Source: Planctomycetales bacterium
GTDB taxonomy: Bacteria > Planctomycetota > Planctomycetia > Pirellulales > S012-138
NCBI GenBank assembly: GCA_015488215.1
Contig: WFOE01000091.1
Span: forward strand, 1-38,325
Reading direction: 5' to 3'
DNA: 38,325 bases
Shown here: positions 1 through 7,448 of the stretch, piece after piece
Numbering within the stretch: position 1 is the stretch's first letter
Layout: every line of letters begins with the position of its first letter
Notes under the pieces: generated by a model
Told to the model about the DNA's origin: nothing
Databases searched by the model: none
The model's input: the letters and a program-made list of their open reading frames with translations, nothing else
Program-made: the position numbers and the translations under genes

Positions 1-17
1 GCCTGCGCTTTGCATGA

Positions 18-87
18 GGAGCTTCTGCTCCAATAGGAAAAACACGCGCCAAAACAATTGGCTCCCCGGACCGAAGTCCGGAGAGCC
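18..87. repeat. Palindromic repeat cluster 1 (two hairpins)
   Basis: Two short inverted repeats lie downstream of the FKBP gene. At 18-31 GGAGC and GCTCC flank the loop TTCT. At 60-87 an outer GGCTC/GAGCC pair encloses CGGAC/GTCCG around the loop CGAA. Both belong to the hairpin family repeated at 1551, 3251, 9115, 26566 and 35622. No T-tract follows on either strand, so a simple intrinsic terminator for the FKBP gene is not supported. Bases 1-175 hold no convincing gene. Confidence 0.75.
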
Positions 88-175
88 AAGAAGAATCATC
101 GCCGCAGAGGGCAGTTTCTCTGACCCTAGCGAACGACAGCTTGCCCGGCCGGTTCCCGGGCAAGTGGCGGCGTAC

Positions 176-928
176 TTACGGTTTGATGCGCAATTGGGGC
201 TGCTTGGGTTGTTGCGGCGGTTTGATTTCCAGCAGCTCAATCTCGAAAATCAGCGTGGCGTTGGGCGGAAGCCCCGGCGGCGGGTTCTCCCCGTAGGCCA
301 GTTCGGCCGGGATGAACACCTTGTATTTGGAGCCCACGTTCATTTGCTGCACTGCTTCGCTCCAGCCTTTGATCACGCGGTTCAGCGGGAACGTGGCCGG
401 TTGTTTTCGCTCGTAGCTGCTGTCGAACACGGTGCCGTCGATCAGCGTGCCGTGGTAGTGGACGGTCACCGTGTCGGTGGCCTTGGGCTTGGGGCCCTTG
501 CCCTGCTTGAGCACTTGGTACTGCACGCCGCTGGGCAGCACTTTCACGCCCGGCTTTTTGGCGTTGGCCGCCAGGAACTCTTGGCCTTTTTTCTTGTTCA
601 TTTCGGCTTGGGCCTTTCGTTTGGCGAGAAGTTCTTTCACGAACGCTTGGATAACCGCCTGGGACTTTTCCCTTGGGATACGGGACTGCTTGCCTTGCAG
701 CACGTCGGTCAGGCCCAGCAGCAGCGCTTCGGGATCGATGTCGAATCCCCGTTGCTTCATCGATTCGCCGATGTCCCGACCGAACAAGTAGCTGGCTTGC
801 TGCTTGACCGTCTGGAGTTTCGGGTCCGACTTTTGCGTTTGCTCTTTCTGGCCCGGAGCGGCCTGCTGAGCCAAGGCCGTTCCGCCACACACCATCAGGG
901 CCGCCAGGGCCACCATCGACCATCGCAT
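176..928 (-). CDS. Secreted FKBP-type peptidyl-prolyl cis-trans isomerase
   Basis: The product (250 aa) should catalyse cis-trans isomerisation of X-Pro bonds in exported proteins. Residues 1-20 form a signal peptide ending in ALAQQ. Residues about 35-115 form the helical FKBP_N dimerisation region found in Mip/FkpA-type enzymes. Residues about 135-235 form the FKBP domain, recognisable by VTVHYHGTLIDGTVFDSS, VIKGW, the IPAELAYGE stretch and a closing LIFEIELLEI. Length and order match periplasmic FKBPs of the Mip/FklB type. The ATG is preceded on its strand by GGTGAGGA, a good ribosome site. It is the last gene of the minus-strand suf cluster, 200 bases after the Rieske gene, and may have its own promoter. 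Identification is firm; the specific substrate is unknown. Confidence 0.95.
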   Translation of the reverse strand: MRWSMVALAALMVCGGTALAQQAAPGQKEQTQKSDPKLQTVKQQASYLFGRDIGESMKQRGFDIDPEALLLGLTDVLQGKQSRIPREKSQAVIQAFVKELLAKRKAQAEMNKKKGQEFLAANAKKPGVKVLPSGVQYQVLKQGKGPKPKATDTVTVHYHGTLIDGTVFDSSYERKQPATFPLNRVIKGWSEAVQQMNVGSKYKVFIPAELAYGENPPPGLPPNATLIFEIELLEIKPPQQPKQPQLRIKP

Positions 929-1128
929 GAGACAATCCTCACCTCACAGTGAAACAGACGCAGCATCGCTTCTCTGCACTCAGAGAACCGGCGATGCGGA
1001 AAAAACCGTAAGTTTCCATTGTGGCATTCGGCCGAGCCGATGAAAACAGCAGTTGCCCGGGAAAAGCAAAATGGGCAGAGGTTCGTTCCCGCCCCGGTGT
1101 GGAAGCACCGGCGCAAGCCCCCTTACTT

Positions 1129-1443
1129 TCAGTCCCGCAGACGCACCAGCACCGTGTCGCCTTCGATTTTGACTTCGTGGGCTGTGGTCGGCTCGGTGGC
1201 CGGCATGGTGAGTGCTTCCCCGGTGCGGATGTCGAAACGGGCGCCGTGTCGGGGGCAGATGATGTGGTAGCCATCAAGCTGTCCTTCGGCCAGCGGTCCG
1301 CCGTCGTGCGTGCACACGTCGTCCAGGGCGTAGAACTGTCCTCCGACGTGGAACACCGCCACCAAGCGGTCGTCCACTTCCACGAGCTTTTTGCCTGGGT
1401 CGGGAATCTCCGACACCTTGGCCACAGGAACGAACTCGGACAC
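1129..1443 (-). CDS. Small Rieske-type [2Fe-2S] ferredoxin (NirD/biphenyl-dioxygenase-ferredoxin type)
   Basis: The 104-residue protein is a free-standing Rieske domain. The two ligand motifs are C44-T-H46 and C63-PR-H66, enough to bind a [2Fe-2S] cluster with two Cys and two His. There is no signal peptide or membrane segment, so it is a cytoplasmic electron carrier. The start is the GTG at 1443, preceded by GAGGAG at the right distance; the open frame continues upstream to 1689, but that part is repeat-derived sequence and does not resemble the family. It sits after sufD in the same direction, as Rieske ferredoxins often do in suf loci, but 347 bases of palindromic repeats separate them. 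Its redox partner cannot be told from sequence. Confidence 0.93.
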   Translation of the reverse strand: MSEFVPVAKVSEIPDPGKKLVEVDDRLVAVFHVGGQFYALDDVCTHDGGPLAEGQLDGYHIICPRHGARFDIRTGEALTMPATEPTTAHEVKIEGDTVLVRLRD

Positions 1444-1550
1444 GGTTGGGCTCCTCGATTTGGCTAGCGGACAACGGGTGCGATTCTGTGGTTCCGGTCG
1501 ATGAATGTTGGTGGCTCGCCGGTTGTGTGTAGTCGGTTTATTCTCGCTGT

Positions 1551-1780
1551 GGCGAGCCCCGGACTTCAGTCCGGGGGGGCAAGAGGAAGCGCTTTTCAAC
1601 GGATTTTTCCTCCCCGAGCTAAAGCTCGGGGCTCGCCGGGTGCAAGAATAAACACGTATTCTTGCGTCGGTGCGGAAGCACCACCCCATCCCCCCATGCC
1701 CTCAAGCCTCCACGCCTCCCGGAGCGGAAGCTCCTCTCGCACGGCGCAAGACGCAAGACTTGCCGGTGCGTCAGCACCGG
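1551..1780. repeat. Palindromic repeat cluster 2 between sufD and the Rieske gene
   Basis: This fills most of the 347-base space between the two genes. Five hairpins are visible: CCCCGGAC/GTCCGGGG around TTCA (1557-1576), CCCCGAGC/GCTCGGGG around TAAA (1612-1631), GGTGC/GCACC around GGAA (1669-1682), GGAGC/GCTCC around GGAA (1721-1734), and CCGGTGC/GCACCGG around GTCA (1763-1780). The stretch 1669-1734 recurs in the opposite orientation at about 35701-35751, and part of it at 26731-26785. The short words attcttgc and gcaagacgcaag also recur near other clusters. No gene is supported here. Confidence 0.85.
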
Positions 1781-1790
1781 CCCACGCCGC

Positions 1791-3098
1791 TTACGCATAA
1801 TACCGCACGCGGCGGCGGATGGCCGCGCCCAGGGCTTCAGCCACGCTGGGGATGGGGATGCGGTCGAACACCTGCTGGAAAAACCCGGTTACGATGACCC
1901 GGCTCGCCTCGCCACGGCTTAGTCCCCGGGTCTGGGCATAGAATATCTGCTCCTGGTCCACGTGTCCGGTGGTGGAACCGTGCGTGCAGACCACGTCGTC
2001 GGCTTCGATTTCCAGTCCGGGGATGCTGTCGGCCCGGGCATGGTCCGAAAGCATCAGGTTGTCGTTCCGCTGGTAGCCGTTGGTTTTTATGGCACCGGGG
2101 TCCACGCGGATCATGCCCCGCCAGACAATCCGCGAGTGGTCCTGCAAAGCTCCCTTGTAGAGCAGGTCGCTGGTGCACTCGGGCACCTGGTGGTGCTGCA
2201 TCGTGTGGTAGGAAAGGTGTTGGCGGCCTTCGGTGAACATCACGCCGTTGACCTGGGCTTCGGCCCCCCGGCCCGAGAGTGCCACGTGCTGGTTCACCTT
2301 GGCCAGCCGGGCCCCCAGGGCGCCGATGGTCCACTGAATCCGGCCTTGCTGCTGTACCACGGCCCGATGGTGGGCAAAGTGCCATACCCGCTGGGACCAG
2401 TTTTGCAGGCTCACCAGGCGGAGTGAGGCACCGGGGCCGACCAGCACTTCGATTGCCCCGCAGTGCAGCCCCCCGGACTCGCCCCCGGCCATTTCCAAAA
2501 GCAGCGTGGCTTCCGCTTCCGCTTCCAGCACCACCAACAGGTGGCCGAAATCCGAAGCTCCCGGCTGCCGAAGCGTGTTGAACACGTGAAACGCCTGCTC
2601 CACCCGCACGCCTCGGGGCACGTAGAGCAGCGTTCCCGGGGACCAGAACGCACCGTGCAACGCGGCAAAGCGGTCGTAGCTCAGATTGACCACCTGGCCC
2701 AGGTGGGGTTGGACCGCCTCGGGGTGCTGGGCGGCCAGCGGTCCCAACGGGCCGAAAAGCACCCCGGCATCGGCCGCCTGGGAATCCAACTGCTGCTCGA
2801 CCACGCGGCCGTCCACGGTGCTTACCCGACCGGCCACCTCGACCCCTTGGGTCAGCAGCGGCTGGGCAGCCACTTCCGCCGCGGGCGCGGTCCCGGGCAG
2901 GGCGAACCGCTCCAGGTGAAACGTGCGGATGTCGGTTCGCCGCCATTCTTCTTCATCTCGGCCGGGCCAGGCCATCTGCTGGAACTGCTCGAAGCACTGG
3001 CGGCGCTTTTGCAGCAGCCAGTCCGGTTCCTGAAGCGAGCCGAGGAACTGCTCGAACGCCTGGGCGTCCCAAGTGGTGGCTGTGGTGGTTCCGCTCAT
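1791..3098 (-). CDS. sufD: Fe-S cluster assembly protein SufD
   Basis: SufD (435 aa) is the beta-helical partner of SufB in the SufBC2D scaffold complex that builds Fe-S clusters in the cytoplasm. The family is shown by the conserved C-terminal core, including SRIVWRGMIRVDPGA, QRNDNLMLSDHARADSIPG, the EIEADDVVCTHGSTTG stretch with its His, and the closing LSRGEASRVIVTGFF. The N-terminal helical part is variable, as is normal. The start chosen is the second Met of the open frame, preceded by AAAGAGAA; starting at 3122 would add only eight residues. It lies 405 bases after sufB, a gap filled with repeats, so hairpins within the transcript could uncouple its level from sufB. Confidence 0.96.
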   Translation of the reverse strand: MSGTTTATTWDAQAFEQFLGSLQEPDWLLQKRRQCFEQFQQMAWPGRDEEEWRRTDIRTFHLERFALPGTAPAAEVAAQPLLTQGVEVAGRVSTVDGRVVEQQLDSQAADAGVLFGPLGPLAAQHPEAVQPHLGQVVNLSYDRFAALHGAFWSPGTLLYVPRGVRVEQAFHVFNTLRQPGASDFGHLLVVLEAEAEATLLLEMAGGESGGLHCGAIEVLVGPGASLRLVSLQNWSQRVWHFAHHRAVVQQQGRIQWTIGALGARLAKVNQHVALSGRGAEAQVNGVMFTEGRQHLSYHTMQHHQVPECTSDLLYKGALQDHSRIVWRGMIRVDPGAIKTNGYQRNDNLMLSDHARADSIPGLEIEADDVVCTHGSTTGHVDQEQIFYAQTRGLSRGEASRVIVTGFFQQVFDRIPIPSVAEALGAAIRRRVRYYA

Positions 3099-3250
3099 GG
3101 TTCTCTTTTGCCGGGAAAACACGCCGCCGGCTCAATTGGCCGGCGGGAGGATTTACGTTGGGGAGGGTTCGCGTTTGGTGGTTCCGCGGCCGGTCAGGCC
3201 CGCGGGTTTGCCGGTTCGGTCACGGTGCAACGTAACCGATTATGGCCGCT

Positions 3251-3498
3251 GGCGAGCCCCGGACTTCAGTCCGGGGAGGCCCGATATTCTTGCAAGTTCT
3301 TCCATCGGAGCGGAAGCTCCCAATCGCCGACGGCCGTGCCGCCCTCCGCCGACTGAAGGCGGCGGCTCGCCGTTGGGTGTTGTCACGTTTGTTCTTGCCC
3401 GGAGCGGAAGCTCCTGCGCGCCACAGGGCACAAGCTGCTTCTTGCGTCGGTGCGGAAGCACCGTGCGCAAGTCGCACGGCGCAGGTCGCAAGTCGCAC
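3251..3498. repeat. Palindromic repeat cluster 3 between sufB and sufD
   Basis: The 405-base sufB-sufD gap carries a composite array: CCCCGGAC/GTCCGGGG around TTCA (3257-3276), GGAGC/GCTCC around GGAA (3307-3320), a GACGG/CCGTC-like segment at about 3329-3345, CCGCCGAC/GGCGGCGG around TGAA with one mismatch (3346-3365), GGAGC/GCTCC around GGAA (3401-3414), GGTGC/GCACC around GGAA (3449-3462) and CCGTGCG/CGCACGG (3461-3479). The order of the first four modules is the same as at 26566-26690 and, inverted, at 9205-9332. Bases 3099-3250 show nothing recognisable. Confidence 0.85.
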
Positions 3499-3503
3499 CT
3501 CCG

Positions 3504-4928
3504 CTAGCCGACCGAGCCTTCCATCTGCAACTGGATCAGTCGGTTCATCTCCACGGCGTATTCCATGGGCAGCTCGCGCACTAGCGGTTCGATGAACCCG
3601 TTGACGATCATCGCGCTGGCTTCGGCCTCGGAGAGCCCACGACTCATCAGGTAGAACAACTGCTCTTCGCCGATGCGGGAGACACTGGCTTCGTGGCCGA
3701 TGAGCACGTCGTCTTCTTCGATTTCGATGTAGGGGTAGGTGTCGCTCCGGCTGTGGGGATCGAGGATTAGCGCGTCGCAGACCACGTTGCTCTTGGCGTG
3801 GTGGGCTCCCCGCTGCACTCGCACCAGCCCGCGGTAACTGGAACGCCCGCCGTTCTTGGAGATGCTCTTGGAGACGATGCGGCTGCTGGTATGCGGGGCG
3901 CAGTGGACCACCTTGGCCCCGGCGTCCTGATGCTGGCCGCGGGAAGCAAACGCGATGGAGAGGATTTCTCCTCGGGCGCCCGGCTCCAGCATGTACACGG
4001 CCGGATACTTCATCGTCAGGCGGCTGCCCAGGTTGCCGTCGATCCACTCCATGGTGGCGTCCTGGTAGGCCACGGCCCGCTTGGTCACCAGATTGTAGAT
4101 GTTGTTGGCCCAGTTCTGAATCGTGGTGTAGCGGCAGCGGGCGCCGCGCTTGACGATAATCTCCACCACGGCCGAGTGCAGGCTTTCGCTGGAGTACATG
4201 GGGGCGGTGCACCCTTCCACATAGTGCACGTAGGCCCCTTCATCGACGATGATGAGCGTCCGCTCGAACTGGCCCATGTTCTCCGCATTGATGCGGAAGT
4301 AGGCCTGAAGCGGGTACTCCACCTTCACGCCCGGGGGCACGTAGATGAACGACCCGCCGGACCACACGGCCGAGTTGAGCGCGGCGAACTTGTTGTCCGA
4401 AGGCGGCACAATCGTGCCGAAGTATTCGCGGAACAGGTCGGGGTGTTCTTTCAGGGCCGTGTCGGTGTCCAGAAAGATTACTCCCTGCTTGGCCAGCTCT
4501 TCGCGCAGCGAGCCATAGACCACTTCGCTTTCGTACTGGGCCTTCACGCCGGCCAGGTATTTCTTTTCAGCCTCGGGAATGCCCAGGCGGTCGAAGGTGC
4601 GTTTGATTTCCTCGGGCACTTCTTCCCAGGTGCGCCCCTGGCGGTCGGCCGGCTTGATGTAGTAGTAGATGTCCTGGAAGTCGATCTCGTCCAGGTTGCC
4701 TCCCCAGCGCGGCAGGGGCTTGCTCTGGAAGATCTTCAGCGATTGCAGCCGGAACTGCCGCATCCAGTCCGGCTCGCCCTTGAGGTCCGAAATCTGGTTG
4801 ACGATCTCCTCGTCGAGTCCCTTGCGGGCCTTGTAGACGTAGCGCTCCTCGGTGTGGAAATCGTACTTGTTGATTTCCACCTGGGCGATGTCCGCTTCGG
4901 GCTTCTTTTTGCCGGTATCGGTAATCAT
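3504..4928 (-). CDS. sufB: Fe-S cluster assembly scaffold SufB
   Basis: SufB (474 aa) is the sulfur-accepting scaffold of the SufBC2D complex. Full family length is present, with the N-terminal helical region ([10 protein letters not shown], residues 51-60), the beta-helix core and the C-terminal SufBD signature. C240 in [15 protein letters not shown] matches the conserved Cys that accepts sulfur in the family. C384 in [10 protein letters not shown] and the acidic EIEEDD segment lie where the cluster site is formed with SufD. The ATG at 4928 lacks a clear Shine-Dalgarno site. sufC lies 94 bases upstream. No cysteine desulfurase (sufS) or sulfur carrier (sufE/sufU) is in the window, so sulfur delivery is encoded elsewhere. 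Confidence 0.98.
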   Translation of the reverse strand: MITDTGKKKPEADIAQVEINKYDFHTEERYVYKARKGLDEEIVNQISDLKGEPDWMRQFRLQSLKIFQSKPLPRWGGNLDEIDFQDIYYYIKPADRQGRTWEEVPEEIKRTFDRLGIPEAEKKYLAGVKAQYESEVVYGSLREELAKQGVIFLDTDTALKEHPDLFREYFGTIVPPSDNKFAALNSAVWSGGSFIYVPPGVKVEYPLQAYFRINAENMGQFERTLIIVDEGAYVHYVEGCTAPMYSSESLHSAVVEIIVKRGARCRYTTIQNWANNIYNLVTKRAVAYQDATMEWIDGNLGSRLTMKYPAVYMLEPGARGEILSIAFASRGQHQDAGAKVVHCAPHTSSRIVSKSISKNGGRSSYRGLVRVQRGAHHAKSNVVCDALILDPHSRSDTYPYIEIEEDDVLIGHEASVSRIGEEQLFYLMSRGLSEAEASAMIVNGFIEPLVRELPMEYAVEMNRLIQLQMEGSVG

Positions 4929-5022
4929 GGCTAGTCGGTGGTCTTACCAAGAGGAAACGCGGGACCGTTCCGCGGTGGTTCCACCCAGCCCGGGCCGGGG
5001 GAGGCGTGCGCCCGTTCCCGAG

Positions 5023-5841
5023 CTACGGCGCCTGGGCCGTTTCCGCCCGCATGGCTCGTTCCGCTTCGGCCGCCTCGGGGTGTTCGGCCCGAATGCGGTC
5101 GTAGCCTTTCTGGTGCAGTTCCTGGGCCAGTTCCGGGCCGCCGGTTTCGACGATGCGGCCACCTAGCATCACATGCACCCGGTCCGGCGGATTGTGTTCC
5201 AGCAGTTTGTCGTGGTGGGTGATGATGAGCAGCCCCATTTCTTTTCGGCCGATTTCGGCGATGCTCTGGCTGGCCAGCCGCACGGCGTCCACGTCCAGGC
5301 CGCTGTCGGTTTCGTCCAGGATGGCGAACTTGGGCTTGAGGATGGCCATTTGCAGGATTTCGGCCCGTTTCATCTCCCCGCCGGAAAAGCCGTCGTTCAC
5401 ATACCGCCGGGCGAACTCCACGTCCATCCGCAGTTGCTTCATCTTTTCCAGCAGCTCTTTGCGGAACTGCCGCATGGGGATCAGCTCCTCGCCCTCCTGG
5501 CGGTCCGGGTTGCGCATGTTGCTGGCCGCCAGGCGCAGAAAGTCGGCCATCCGCACTCCCGGGATGGCCACCGGCCGCTGGAAAGCCATGAACAGCCCCA
5601 ACCGGGCCCGTTCGTGCGGTTCCAGCTCCAGCAGATTTACGTCGTTGAGCCAGATGGCCCCTTCGGTCACCTCGTAGCCGGGATGGCCCATGATGGCAAA
5701 GCCCAGCGTGGACTTGCCCGATCCGTTGGGGCCCATCAGCGCGTGAACTTCGCCGCGGTGCAGTTCCAGGTCCACGCCGCGGAGGATGGGCTTGTCGGCG
5801 ACGGAAACGTGCAGGTTTTCGATTCGCAGTACGTCGGTCAT
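5023..5841 (-). CDS. sufC: Fe-S assembly ABC ATPase SufC
   Basis: SufC (272 aa) is the soluble ABC-type ATPase that drives conformational change in SufBC2D. Walker A is GPNGSGKST (37-45), the Q-loop lies at AFQRPVAIPG, the signature is FSGGEMKR (152-159), Walker B and following D-loop are ILDETDSGLD (174-183), and the switch His is in THH (208-210). The long insert with FLRLA and MRQFRKEL before the signature is typical of SufC rather than of transporter ATPases. The start used begins MTDVLRIENL, matching the family; an in-frame ATG 15 bases upstream (5856) is possible and neither has a ribosome site. It follows the nuoB-like gene by 28 bases, suggesting one transcript. Confidence 0.97.
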   Translation of the reverse strand: MTDVLRIENLHVSVADKPILRGVDLELHRGEVHALMGPNGSGKSTLGFAIMGHPGYEVTEGAIWLNDVNLLELEPHERARLGLFMAFQRPVAIPGVRMADFLRLAASNMRNPDRQEGEELIPMRQFRKELLEKMKQLRMDVEFARRYVNDGFSGGEMKRAEILQMAILKPKFAILDETDSGLDVDAVRLASQSIAEIGRKEMGLLIITHHDKLLEHNPPDRVHVMLGGRIVETGGPELAQELHQKGYDRIRAEHPEAAEAERAMRAETAQAP

Positions 5842-5869
5842 CGCAGGTGCAATCATGGGAAGGAAAGGG

Positions 5870-6517
5870 TTACTTCTTGCCGGTGAGTTTCTGGTGATGG
5901 AATACCACCTGCCGTTCCTCGGCGGCCACATAGCCGGTGTGGTGCGGCAGCGGCAGTTCGTCTTCCACTTTCACGCTGGGGTCTTCCACCGGGCCGGTCC
6001 AGCCGGGGTCCGGGGCGTCCTTGCGGCGGGCGATGCGGTGCCCTTTCACCTTGTCCTGGATGCGCATCAGCCCTTCCAGCAGGGCTTCCGGCCGGGGCGG
6101 GCAGCCGGGCACGTACACGTCCACCGGCACCACCAGGTCTACGCCCTTGACCACGTGGTAGCCCCACTTGAAGTAAGGCCCCCCGCCCACGGTGCAAGCG
6201 CCCATGGCGATGACGAACTTGGGATCGGGCATCAGGTGGTAAAGCCGACGCACGCGACTGGCCATTTTGTGCGTGACCGTACCGGCCACGATCATCAAGT
6301 CGGCCTGCCGGGGCGTGGCCCGCATGGCTCCTGCTCCGAAACGGTCCATATCCCCCCGGTTGGCCGCCGTGGCCATCATCTCGATGGCGCAACAGGCCAG
6401 CCCGAAGGTCAGCGGCCACAGACTGGACTGCCGGGCCCAGTTGATCGCCTGTTCCAGCGTGGTGACGATCACGCTGTCTTCAAACCGGCCTTCGATCCAG
6501 GGCAGCGGTTGGTTCAT
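5870..6517 (-). CDS. nuoB: NuoB/PSST-type [4Fe-4S] subunit inside the suf operon
   Basis: The protein (215 aa) is the complex I subunit that carries cluster N2, the last Fe-S centre before quinone. All four cluster ligands are visible: the adjacent pair C42-C43 in [12 protein letters not shown]108 in [10 protein letters not shown], and C139 in [15 protein letters not shown]. The C-terminal 55 residues are a charged extension beyond the common core. The start is the ATG at 6517; the frame is open upstream to 6697 but would overlap sufR. No other nuo gene is present. It lies between the sufR-like gene and sufC and is co-directional with both, so it is either a displaced complex I gene or a dedicated Fe-S client. 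NuoB identity is firm; the reason for its position is open. Confidence 0.93.
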   Translation of the reverse strand: MNQPLPWIEGRFEDSVIVTTLEQAINWARQSSLWPLTFGLACCAIEMMATAANRGDMDRFGAGAMRATPRQADLMIVAGTVTHKMASRVRRLYHLMPDPKFVIAMGACTVGGGPYFKWGYHVVKGVDLVVPVDVYVPGCPPRPEALLEGLMRIQDKVKGHRIARRKDAPDPGWTGPVEDPSVKVEDELPLPHHTGYVAAEERQVVFHHQKLTGKK

Positions 6518-6588
6518 CGTCCTGATCCACCCTTCCTGCAAGCGTTTCCGAACCTTTCCAAGCACCGCGGAAACGCCAGTATAGCCAG

Positions 6589-7218
6589 CTAGCACCCGGG
6601 TTGAAACTGGCAATAACTCTTTCCCTGGAAGCGGCACTCCGAAAGCCGAAGCGGCGATTGCACCACCTGGGCAAGCGCCATCCGCTCCAGGGCACAAATG
6701 CTCCGGTCCTGCTCGGCCAACGCCCCGTAGGGGCAGTCATGCACCGTTAGCACCGGAAGCTGGTCCCCGGCGCTGGGTTCCACTTGGGCGTGGATGTTTC
6801 GGGCCTGGAGCATCCGGGCCAGGGACTCCAGCCGCTGCTGGGGCGTGGAACCGCTTACCTGCCCGGCCAGCTCTTCGGCCACGGCCTGGGCCACCCGTTG
6901 CAACAGCCCCCGCTGGTCCACGGCGGAGCGGCTGCGGCGCAACTCCTGCCACAAGGCCACGGCCAGCTCGGGCATTACTCGCCGTAACGCGTTGCGGCCC
7001 AAGGTGCTCAGCTCGTACTGGTGAGCCGGTCGGCCGGGACCCCGGCTCTGGCAAACCTGCCGCTGCACCAAGCCCTGGGCCTCCAGGCGTCCCAGCCGGG
7101 AACGCACCGCGGAGCGGGTTACTCCCAGCCGGCTGGCCAACTGCTCCACGCTCATCGGCCCCGGCTGAAGCAGCCGCAGCAAGGCCCAGTCGGCTTCGGT
7201 CACTTGGGCACCGGACAC
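6589..7218 (-). CDS. sufR: SufR-like HTH regulator with C-terminal cysteines
   Basis: The product (209 aa) is a DNA-binding regulator that probably senses Fe-S status. Residues 8-75 form a winged helix-turn-helix: [20 protein letters not shown] is the recognition region and [15 protein letters not shown] the wing, as in SufR/DeoR-like proteins. The C-terminal third has C162, C175, C195, C203 and C209. The C162-X12-C175 spacing recalls, from memory, the cluster-binding cysteines of cyanobacterial and mycobacterial SufR. The start is GTG at 7218, preceded by GAGGTG. It heads the minus-strand suf cluster and faces a divergent promoter region with palindromes, consistent with autoregulation. Fe-S binding is inferred, not shown. 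Confidence 0.85.
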   Translation of the reverse strand: MSGAQVTEADWALLRLLQPGPMSVEQLASRLGVTRSAVRSRLGRLEAQGLVQRQVCQSRGPGRPAHQYELSTLGRNALRRVMPELAVALWQELRRSRSAVDQRGLLQRVAQAVAEELAGQVSGSTPQQRLESLARMLQARNIHAQVEPSAGDQLPVLTVHDCPYGALAEQDRSICALERMALAQVVQSPLRLSECRFQGKSYCQFQPGC

Positions 7219-7262
7219 GTTGCACCTCGCAGTGGCCCGCGGTTCGGGAACGGCTTACCCCT

Positions 7263-7290
7263 ATGGTAGCGGATTGCGCAATTTCGTCAA
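7263..7290 (-). promoter_or_regulatory. Candidate sufR/suf promoter with palindrome in spacer
   Basis: Read on the minus strand there is TTGACG (plus 7285-7290), a 16-base spacer and TACCAT (plus 7263-7268), giving a start about 38 bases before the sufR GTG. The spacer contains the perfect palindrome ATTGCGCAAT (7273-7282), well placed for repression. The -10 box is weak (four of six). Confidence 0.45.
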
Positions 7291-7338
7291 TTCAATTTGC
7301 CAAAATCGCACACCAAAGCGTTCCTTTTTCATAAATTG

Positions 7339-7368
7339 TTGACTTGCAACATGTTGCTTCGATATAAC
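7339..7368 (+). promoter_or_regulatory. Candidate symporter promoter with 12-bp palindromic operator
   Basis: TTGACT (7339-7344), an 18-base spacer and TATAAC (7363-7368) form a good housekeeping-type promoter for the plus-strand symporter, with a start near 7376. The perfect palindrome GCAACATGTTGC (7346-7357) lies wholly in the spacer, where a bound dimer would block RNA polymerase. Its CAAC/GTTG half-sites are those I recall for cyanobacterial SufR, but here they are 2 rather than 6 bases apart. Confidence 0.55.
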
Positions 7369-7448
7369 CGAACCCGTCCGGGATGGTTTCCGGCACGGGG
7401 GGCACGAGTCGCACGTGGGTCAGCCTTGTCTTGGGAGTAAGTGCTTCG

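Noticed and set aside
14-952. Long plus-strand open frame opposite the FKBP gene
   Set aside because: The minus strand encodes a complete FKBP with signal peptide. The plus frame is a GC-driven antisense frame with no domain pattern.
3251-3498. CRISPR-like array in the repeat clusters
   Set aside because: Units are different short palindromes at irregular spacing, without identical direct repeats, constant spacers or cas genes.
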